Below the pieces are notes generated by a model. That model was not told the DNA's origin. It did no database searches and worked only from the letters and a program-made list of their open reading frames with translations. Of a stretch of DNA of 28,845 nucleotides, positions 23,860 through 28,845 are shown piece by piece. The stretch comes from a virus. How positions within the stretch are numbered: the stretch's first letter is position 1; the number at the start of each line of letters is the position of its first letter. The stretch lies in IMG/VR virus record IMGVR_UViG_3300032069_000042, positions 1-28,845 of that record. One strand, 5' to 3'. A program made the translations under genes and the position numbers.

Positions 23860-24659
23860 AGCTTCAAGCCTCCTGACAGCGGATAGTTCGCGATCACCAG
23901 ATTGGTGAAGTGCGTTCTCTTCCCTCCGTCCTTCACCAAATTGCTGCTTCGGAGTTGCCTCGCCTCCTGAAAGCAGAAGCCGTGATAAAGCCTCCGGATC
24001 TCAGGGTGCTCGCCGTAGGTAAGCAGCCATTTCCCTTTAGTCTCGCCGAGGACCTTGCGGAGGTCCCTATGATCCTGCTCCGAGAAGTTGTGCCGATAAT
24101 ACTGTAGACCGTAGTAAGGAGGATCACAGAAGAAGAACGTCTCCGGCGTGTCCCAGTTACGGAAGCATATTCTGAAGTCTAAAGCATCTATGTAGACGCT
24201 CTTGAGACGATGAGCTATCTCCTCGATTTTTTCGATGCTGGACCAGAAGATGTCCGGCGCGTGTTTATGCGCCTTCCTCTTAAAAGCCCAGGAAGCCCCA
24301 TAGTTGCCTCCGAAGCTGCAACGCATGATGTAGTAGAAGTGCACCGCCCTCTCCACAGCATCCTCCGGCGTCGGCTCATCGAACCATCTCTTATAGAGGC
24401 CCCGGCTGTAGAAGACCAGATTGAAGCGCTTGACAAACTCCTCCCGCCTGTCACGGATCACGAGGAACAGGTTCACCAGATCGCTGTCGATGTCGTTATA
24501 GACCTCCACAGGACTAGGCGGCTTGTTAAGTAGCAGATTCGCCGCGCCTCCGAAGACCTCCACGTAGATGTGATGCGGAGGAACGAGTGGCTGAAGCGCC
24601 TTCAGCAGGTTGAACTTGCCTCCGATCAGAGGGAAGAAGCAGGTCCTAGCAACCAACAT
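23856..24659 (-). CDS. dam: D12-class DNA adenine-N6 methyltransferase (orphan)
   Basis: 267 aa from ATG 24659. Motif order of the Dam/D12 class: SAM-binding 'FFPLIGGKFNLLKAL', then 'VEVFGGAANLLLNK', 'EVYNDIDSDLVNLF', and catalytic 'FFFCDPPYYGLQYY' (DPPY near 179-182). A GTG at 24674 extends the frame by five residues, but the TATA-like box at 24690-24697 is only about 20 nt from it. The ATG gives the same promoter spacing as the other copy of this promoter. No partner nuclease is adjacent. May mark viral DNA against host or viral restriction, or time packaging. Target unknown, so the symbol is a class label. Confidence 0.88.
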   Translation of the reverse strand: MLVARTCFFPLIGGKFNLLKALQPLVPPHHIYVEVFGGAANLLLNKPPSPVEVYNDIDSDLVNLFLVIRDRREEFVKRFNLVFYSRGLYKRWFDEPTPEDAVERAVHFYYIMRCSFGGNYGASWAFKRKAHKHAPDIFWSSIEKIEEIAHRLKSVYIDALDFRICFRNWDTPETFFFCDPPYYGLQYYRHNFSEQDHRDLRKVLGETKGKWLLTYGEHPEIRRLYHGFCFQEARQLRSSNLVKDGGKRTHFTNLVIANYPLSGGLKL

Positions 24660-24683
24660 CGAATCGGCTGACACGCAGCGAGA

Positions 24684-24708
24684 AGGCTGATTTAAAGCAG
24701 TCCAACAG
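24684..24708 (-). promoter_or_regulatory. Archaeal promoter block, copy 2 (Dam-terminase operon)
   Basis: Minus-strand CTGTTGGACTGCTTTAAATC then AGCCT, matching 5035-5059 in 23 of 25 positions. The TTTAAAT box is 31 nt before the ATG at 24659. The purine-rich repeats 24708-24738 lie immediately upstream. Confidence 0.65.
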
Positions 24709-24738
24709 AATGAGAAGAACGAGAAGAATGAGAAGAAC
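24708..24738. repeat. Direct repeat upstream of the Dam promoter
   Basis: GAATGAGAAGAAC occurs at 24708-24720 and 24726-24738 (period 18), inside a purine-rich run on the plus strand. A looser GAGAAGGATGAGAAAG stretch follows the other promoter copy at about 5070-5092. May be activator binding sites. Confidence 0.45.
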
Positions 24739-24793
24739 TAGAAAAACTAGAGTATTGAAACAAGAAGTGTGCGCATTTGAGGATGCTTAAGCC

Positions 24794-24904
24794 ATGGCTA
24801 CATGGGATTGCGGCGAATGCGGAGAATTCTGGAATTCAGATAAGGAAGAGTATTTTTGCCCTAACTGCTTGAGCGCAGATATTTTCAAGGTCAGCGAAGG
24901 TTGA
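24794..24904 (+). CDS. Small zinc-ribbon protein (36 aa)
   Basis: ATG at 24794, stop at 24904. Starts MATWDCGECGEFWNSD, with C6-x2-C9 and C22-x2-C25 ('FCPNCLSADIF'), a complete four-cysteine zinc ribbon of the rubredoxin/TFIIS-like layout. Such miniature zinc ribbons are common in archaea and their viruses, often as nucleic-acid or polymerase-binding factors. The full Cys set in so short a frame argues that it is real. No strong ribosome site; possibly leaderless. Confidence 0.65.
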   Translation: MATWDCGECGEFWNSDKEEYFCPNCLSADIFKVSEG

Positions 24905-24981
24905 ATCTCACATGCACTTATCTAGATGAAAACTGAAATAAGAATACAAAAAAAAGCCCGAAAGGTTCAGGCGAGCTAATT

Positions 24982-25734
24982 ATGTTCAAGCTTAGTCCTT
25001 CTACAGTGAGAATCATAGCTGAGAAAACGAGTAGGATAAGAGAGTATGATATCAAGGGCGTTCTAAAGAAATTAGGAATCATAAAGAATGATGAAGATTA
25101 CTGGAATATACTTTCCGACCATATCGACTCAACTTCAGCAAGCAAGGAGGCAAAAATCGAAGCTATTCTCAATAATCTTCAGGGAAGCGAGAGGATTCTT
25201 GGGGTAATAGTTGAGCTTGTTGCAGCAAACCCGCTATCCTCTGAAGACATCAAAGAAATAAACCGGTATTTGGTTCGTGACGGGTTACGATATGACAGCG
25301 AAAAGAATACAATATATCCTTTTATGAGAGGTATGGAGGAGGAAAAGAAGATCACAAACGAGTTGGATGAACTTCTCATCAAGATCGATCCTAACTTTGC
25401 CAAAATCCATAATGGAGCTTGGGAAGCTCTTTCATCTGGTACAGGTGATAGTTATAGACAGAGCATCTCTTCTGCAAGAGAGCTCCTTAACCAAGTTCTG
25501 AGGACATTAGCTCCGGGAGAAATGACTCGCAGAAAGCGCATAAAACAGATTTTGGGTTCGTCACGTCGGGCGAAGCTACTTGATGCCATCTCAAAGGTTG
25601 TAGAAGAACTCTATGCACAGCTTTCAACCGGAGAACATACAACCCCTAACTTGCTGGATACCATGTTAGCCCTGAAGCTCACTGAATACACCCTCTACTA
25701 TATTCTTAAGATGAGGTTACAAAGAGAGCCTTAG
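24982..25734 (+). CDS. Unknown helical protein, possibly abortive-infection related
   Basis: 250 aa, ATG at 24982. Almost wholly helical and charged. First part: 'TVRIIAEKTSRIREYDIKGV', 'KEAKIEAILNNLQGSERILGVI'. The second half has 'HNGAWEALSSGTGDSYRQSISSA', 'RELLNQVLRTLAPGE', 'RRKRIKQIL' and a closing helix 'LALKLTEYTLYYILKMRL'. The 'AWEALSSG...RQ..SSARELL' layout reminds me of helical effector or HEPN-like domains in phage-defence proteins, but the R-x4-6-H catalytic motif is not evident. It stands alone near attR with AT-rich composition. Function not assigned. Confidence 0.6.
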   Translation: MFKLSPSTVRIIAEKTSRIREYDIKGVLKKLGIIKNDEDYWNILSDHIDSTSASKEAKIEAILNNLQGSERILGVIVELVAANPLSSEDIKEINRYLVRDGLRYDSEKNTIYPFMRGMEEEKKITNELDELLIKIDPNFAKIHNGAWEALSSGTGDSYRQSISSARELLNQVLRTLAPGEMTRRKRIKQILGSSRRAKLLDAISKVVEELYAQLSTGEHTTPNLLDTMLALKLTEYTLYYILKMRLQREP

Positions 25735-25897
25735 TTTGTTCTTTATACGATTGAAGGTTATCACGCGTTCGAAATATTTACGGATTATCTGATCGGGCGT
25801 ACTTCTTTTGCCAGATCCATTTCTTAAAGTAATACTTAATCAATCGATTGCGCACAGAAAAAAGAAGGGGTGTGCGGGGTACATTCGTGTGATGCCT

Positions 25898-26281
25898 TCA
25901 CCTTGGGAAGCATCTCGGCGAATGCATCTCGCTTAGAGTTTTTCTGACTCCACGCTTGATTATCTCTATGGAGCCACATTTGGGACAGGCTAATGTTTGT
26001 GTGTATGCTTCTTCCACCCCTTCGGTTTGAGAGCCTCCTATTATTGTGTCTCTGGCTTTCAAAGTTTGTGCTAGGACTACGGCATGGATGTGTTTGCAGA
26101 CTACACCTCTCATCTGGTAGTCTGGACATTGGCATGACCATTCTAGGCCTAGTCTTGCCACTATGTAAGTTGCTTCACTGCTTTGGCTCTTCACTGCATA
26201 GGTTACATCATCTATCTTGTGGATATTTTTCTGTAAGACGATGGCTTTAAGCTGGCGTTTGTCGAGAAGTTTCGTTTCCAT
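25898..26281 (-). pseudogene. Truncated SWIM-finger/zinc-ribbon transposase-like ORF
   Basis: 127 aa, ATG at 26281. SWIM finger C50-x-C52...C62-K-H64 ('WSCQCPDYQMRGVVCKHIHA'), then the first half of a zinc ribbon, 'CPKCGSIEIIKRGVRKT'. Some archaeal insertion-sequence transposases have this N-terminal order, followed by 'RYRCKDCG' and a DDE catalytic domain. Here the sequence diverges right after RKT and stops, with no second Cys pair and no catalytic domain downstream. Best read as a transposon remnant, though a free-standing SWIM protein is possible. Confidence 0.55.
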
Positions 26282-26316
26282 ATGGTGCCACGCTCTTACA
26301 AAGAGTATGGTACCAC
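26282..26316. other. Hairpin-forming inverted repeat upstream of the SWIM ORF
   Basis: Arms 26282-26297 and 26301-26316 around an ACA loop. 12 of 16 positions pair as DNA, and 14 of 16 with G-U in plus-strand RNA. Abuts the start codon of the SWIM ORF. May be the end of the insertion sequence or an operator. Confidence 0.4.
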
Positions 26317-26414
26317 AAAGAACCTTTAATGATCTTCATTATATCGTCCGCGCAATGGCTAATATCACGCGCAGGGTCTGCAACCTATGCATTGAGTTGT
26401 TTTTCCAGGAGTTA

Positions 26415-27266
26415 CTAGAAAAGGTTGTCCAGTCTCTGGTAGGTTGTTATGTCTCTCAGTTTTTTCAGGTATTCTTCATATGTTGTTGGATTGTTTAGCA
26501 TCATGTTGAGTCGCCAGACCTGATTAGTTTGCTCCACAAAACAGAGGTTGTGTCTTTCACCTGACTGCACAGCATCTAAGAGTTTTCGCTCTCGATCTTT
26601 CTCAAAAGCATAGTTATGTCCTTCAAGTATCTCGCGAACTGTCCCAACTGTAAAGCGTGTATCCCTGTATCTAAAAGCTCTTTCCCACAACTTAGTGAAA
26701 ACCATTTTCTCAAGCAAAACTATTGGCGAGTCGGGCTGAATCTCGATCTGGTGGGGAGGAAGATGGTATAATGACAAGCCTCCTTTCAAAAGCGAGTCAA
26801 GTTGAACATCACCATGGTTGCCAGCGATCAATGTTATTTGAAGTCCCCTTTCACAAGCCCATATTAGAATATCTCTTTCAAAACTTAATTTAGACAAAAG
26901 TTCGTTCTTCAGGTCAGGGTCAGAGTCTAATTTGTCCTTGAAGTAGAGCAGGATTACCTTTTGTGCAGTTTTTTGAAGACCTGTTTGCTTCGTTATGAGA
27001 GAGGGGGGAATATTCGCATATTCTTTTGCTTGCACCAAATCGTCCTCAGATGGCTTTCCCGCTTTGCACTCAATGATTAGAACAATTCTGTCGTTCCAAA
27101 CCATAAGGTCTGGCGTCCAAGAATCATTACCTCCATGGATCAACGGTGTGGTATGTGGATTTGCAAAACCACAGGTATTAAGAGCAGCATTTTTCTGAAA
27201 AAGCGAAAGAGCCCAGTTTTTGAGATCCGTATGATCCATGTGCTCTCTATAAGAAAGACCAATCAT
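26415..27266 (-). CDS. PD-(D/E)XK nuclease-like protein, second gene of attR-proximal cassette
   Basis: 283 aa from ATG 27266; a GGAGG at 27276-27280 stands 9 nt upstream and lies within the end of the upstream gene. The core is 'WTPDLMVWNDRIVLIIECKAG' with D53, E66 and K68: the D-x12-E-x-K of restriction-like nucleases. It is preceded by a helix and followed by the expected helix 'EDDLVQAKEYA'. A C-terminal region (TVGTVREILEGHNYAFEKDR, LCFVEQTNQVWRL) resembles a winged helix. It begins 1 nt after the stop of the 377-aa gene, so the two are coupled. Likely cuts nucleic acid; target and trigger unknown. Confidence 0.65.
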   Translation of the reverse strand: MIGLSYREHMDHTDLKNWALSLFQKNAALNTCGFANPHTTPLIHGGNDSWTPDLMVWNDRIVLIIECKAGKPSEDDLVQAKEYANIPPSLITKQTGLQKTAQKVILLYFKDKLDSDPDLKNELLSKLSFERDILIWACERGLQITLIAGNHGDVQLDSLLKGGLSLYHLPPHQIEIQPDSPIVLLEKMVFTKLWERAFRYRDTRFTVGTVREILEGHNYAFEKDRERKLLDAVQSGERHNLCFVEQTNQVWRLNMMLNNPTTYEEYLKKLRDITTYQRLDNLF

Positions 27267-27267
27267 C

Positions 27268-28401
27268 TTACGCATCCTCCGATTTAGCAACAAGGATTGA
27301 ATCGACATCTAATTTCTCAAGAACGGTGTGATAAATGCGGTCTATAGTTCTGGATCCAGTAGTGGTTGTCGGGTGGATGATAATGGTGTCCTTTGAGATT
27401 GGTATTTCGACAAGCGCATCACCTCCTCCAGCAATATCTGTTGTATGAATCAAGCACAATGATTCGGATTTCTTTTCGATTGTTCCTAAGAAATTGCTAT
27501 GACAGAAGTTTTGGGTGAAGAGGCCTATTGTCTTATTGAAACCCGTTGAATCAATTTCTTTGCCTAACTTGATGAGGATCGGTTTTGACTGTTGGATGAT
27601 CTCCTTGGAGACCATTTCCGTTTCCGTCTCTGAATCTTCCACGACTTTGATACGGCTTACTGGAATACTACGAAGTATCTCCTCGTTTTTGACCGAAAGA
27701 TAATTTAGCACTCGTTTTCTCATCTCCAGAAAGAGATCTTTATCTCCCCTTTGAATCTGTCGAAGTCTGCCATCTATGTCTATGCGGATTCTACAGGTTC
27801 TTTCTTCGGAGGAGGAGCGGGTTATTCTTAAGTCTGCACTAGTTAGCATGAGAGGCCCAACAGGTCTGTTCTCAACAAGAGTCACAAAGTCATCAGGAAC
27901 GTTAGAAGATTTGTAATTCAAGTCCGCAAAATTGCGCCGAATACTTTCATGGGGGTTCCCTACTTCAATTGAGAAATAGTCTCGTTGCGCTTTGAAGGCA
28001 ACAAGTTCTTGATTAGGATCAAATGATTTCATTACATTCTTGATGAAACTGGGAGGAATCAAAGCATACCCAAGTCTTGGTATAAATCTGATTAAAGCAT
28101 CTAATGTTCGACGAAAGCGTGGCGATTCAAGCGTGTATATTTCCCAAAGTGCATTGTCTAGATGAGACAAAATGTGGAATATATGTTCTTCATAAACGCC
28201 TGGTGTTTTGGAAGGTCTTTCCAAGTCAATAAACTTCAGAATCCATTCATCGGCCATCGGCCCTTTTAGGTCAACCTGAAGAGTTCTTGTGGCCGATTCA
28301 AACTTAGGCAACCATTCTTCTCTCAGTTCACTTGGTGACCCGAGCTCAGACCAGACAAAAGTCTCTTTAATTACACCTTTTCGTTCAAAACCTGACAGCA
28401 A
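27268..28401 (-). CDS. Unknown 377-aa protein, first gene of attR-proximal cassette
   Basis: Starts at TTG 28401; an in-frame stop lies directly before it, so the frame cannot start earlier. No domain is recognised. The N-terminal third is helical (EEHIFHILSHLDNALWEIYT, RFRRTLDALIRFIPRLGYAL). The middle is mixed, with 'DLRITRSSSEERTCRIRIDI' and a Glu-rich stretch. The C-terminus is beta-rich with a Gly-rich turn ('CLIHTTDIAGGGDALVEIPI', 'DTIIIHPTTTTGSRTIDRIY'). Tightly coupled to a nuclease gene next to the attachment site, so a sensor or specificity role for that nuclease is plausible but unproven. Confidence 0.65.
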   Translation of the reverse strand: MLSGFERKGVIKETFVWSELGSPSELREEWLPKFESATRTLQVDLKGPMADEWILKFIDLERPSKTPGVYEEHIFHILSHLDNALWEIYTLESPRFRRTLDALIRFIPRLGYALIPPSFIKNVMKSFDPNQELVAFKAQRDYFSIEVGNPHESIRRNFADLNYKSSNVPDDFVTLVENRPVGPLMLTSADLRITRSSSEERTCRIRIDIDGRLRQIQRGDKDLFLEMRKRVLNYLSVKNEEILRSIPVSRIKVVEDSETETEMVSKEIIQQSKPILIKLGKEIDSTGFNKTIGLFTQNFCHSNFLGTIEKKSESLCLIHTTDIAGGGDALVEIPISKDTIIIHPTTTTGSRTIDRIYHTVLEKLDVDSILVAKSEDA

Positions 28402-28426
28402 CTAGGTGACTGCTCCAATAACAAAA

Positions 28427-28457
28427 TTATCCATAGACCGTTTTATCCATAGACCGT
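28427..28457. repeat. Tandem 15-bp repeat upstream of the attR-proximal cassette
   Basis: TTATCCATAGACCGT at 28427-28441 and again at 28443-28457 (period 16). Just upstream of the cassette's TTG start and about 210 bp from the att core. Could be an operator for the cassette or a recombination arm site. Confidence 0.5.
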
Positions 28458-28548
28458 ATTACTTAAAAAGATTCGGATTTATCGGCGATGAGCCTCTTAA
28501 CATAATGAAACCTGCGAACGAGGGTTGTTAACTCTTCGGCACAGTTCA

Positions 28549-28605
28549 AAGTCCCTCCAGTTACCAGTCACCTTTATCTGTCGTCAAGTCCCTAGGAGTT
28601 ACCAG
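28549..28605. repeat. Direct repeats near the att core (candidate arm sites)
   Basis: AAGTCCCT-N2-AGTTACCAG at 28549-28567 and AAGTCCCT-N3-AGTTACCAG at 28586-28605, 60-120 bp from the att core on the viral side. The rest of the 317-bp gap between the cassette and the host gene holds only the 15-bp tandem repeat and the tRNA fragment. Confidence 0.45.
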
Positions 28606-28666
28606 AATTGAATTTTCATCTATAGGATAAAAAAGAGGGAAGGTGGCGGGTCAAATTCACCCCGCG

Positions 28667-28692
28667 GGGTTCAAATCCCGCCGGGCCCGCCA
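28667..28692 (+). other. tRNA 3'-end fragment, attachment site (attR)
   Basis: The segment holds the T-loop GGGTTCAAATCCC, the acceptor 3' strand CGGGCCC, discriminator G and an encoded CCA. The matching 5' acceptor GGGCCCG and the D and anticodon arms are absent upstream, and the 5' side of the T-stem does not pair correctly beyond three bases. This is what remains when a virus integrates in a tRNA 3' end and restores the full gene at the other junction. The acceptor fits a tRNA starting GGGCCCG (tRNA-Arg-like in archaea); identity is a guess. Confidence 0.7.
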
Positions 28693-28718
28693 CACACCCC
28701 AAGAATGAAATGCTTGAG

Positions 28719-28845
28719 TCAAGGTCCGGTAACTTCGTGAACTATCCTCAAGAACTCCTCATCTGAGAGAACGCTCTTCCTCTTCTCAGACTTCCTCTTA
28801 ACCTTGAGAAGGATCTTCTTAACGTCTTCTGTAGACGCTTCTATA
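28719..28845 (-). CDS. C-terminus of a leuA/homocitrate-synthase-like gene (partial, host)
   Basis: Reverse-strand frame open from the window edge to TGA at 28721, 41 residues visible. They include EDVKKILLKVKRKSEKRK and LSDEEFLRIVHEVTGP. The end 'V..I...VK...ekrk.vlsdeeflrIv.EV.G' resembles the C-terminal helix pair of the isopropylmalate/homocitrate/citramalate synthase family. It starts 26 bp past the tRNA fragment, so it is taken as host chromosome. Frame and stop are clear, family is tentative. Confidence 0.45.
   Translation of the reverse strand, partial: IEASTEDVKKILLKVKRKSEKRKSVLSDEEFLRIVHEVTGP

Noticed and set aside
24708-24760. Purine-rich short repeats as a CRISPR-like array
   Set aside because: Only two 13-bp copies with 5-bp spacing, no unique spacers and no cas genes.
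25836-26141. Minus-strand 101-aa frame overlapping the SWIM ORF
   Set aside because: Reads through the SWIM finger in another frame and lacks any motif; the SWIM and Cys pairs in the chosen frame are decisive.
28618-28692. Possible complete tRNA ending in CCA
   Set aside because: No 5' acceptor GGGCCCG, no D-arm or anticodon arm within normal or intron-extended distance, and the T-stem is mispaired on its 5' side. Treated as an att fragment.

Overview
The window is most of an integrated archaeal head-tail virus (HK97-type provirus) with a host junction at its right edge. The evidence for archaea is TATA-like promoter boxes about 30 nt upstream of starts, strong GGAGGTG Shine-Dalgarno sites, many TTG/GTG starts, a tRNA 3' end with encoded CCA, and a SWIM-type transposase remnant of a kind I associate with archaea. 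The lineage is probably Thermoproteota-like (Bathyarchaeia or similar), but this is an inference that the sequence alone does not prove.

Layout, read along the minus strand as the virus is transcribed: orphan D12-class DNA adenine methylase (24659-23856), membrane-anchored Sm/SH3-like protein, HTH terminase-small-subunit candidate, large terminase (ends 21461). An approximately 11 kb accessory block follows. The morphogenesis operon then resumes: portal (10140-8821), Mu-F-like minor head protein, prohead protease/scaffold fusion, capsid decoration protein, a 54-aa protein, major capsid protein, small head proteins, head-tail connector, gp10-like protein, tail terminator, a 50-aa protein, tail tube, two overlapping tail-assembly chaperone frames, a short tape measure and a tail hub/adhesin that runs off the left edge.

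The block between terL and portal (10237-21403) is unlike its surroundings. It holds a winged-helix regulator divergent from a membrane protein, then visibly A+T-richer defence genes: a complete type I restriction-modification operon (hsdM - HEPN-like gene - hsdS - hsdR), an EVE-domain/PD-(D/E)XK-like fusion on the opposite strand, and a GmrSD-like (DUF262+DUF1524) type IV restriction enzyme. The provirus therefore carries a layered anti-DNA arsenal: type I for unmodified DNA, two candidates for modified DNA, and a possible RNase back-up. Its own orphan Dam methylase lies just upstream of the terminase genes.

The right arm (24794-28401) has a 36-aa zinc-ribbon protein, a helical protein of unknown function, a truncated SWIM-finger transposase-like ORF, and a two-gene minus-strand cassette. 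That cassette pairs a 377-aa protein with no recognisable domain with a PD-(D/E)XK nuclease and is the best candidate here for an undescribed system. At 28667-28692 lies the 3' end of a tRNA gene (T-arm, acceptor, CCA) with no 5' part. It is read as the attachment site (attR), preceded by direct repeats that may be recombinase arm sites. Beyond it, host DNA resumes with the C-terminus of a leuA/homocitrate-synthase-like gene. No integrase is in the window; it and the intact tRNA should lie beyond the left edge.
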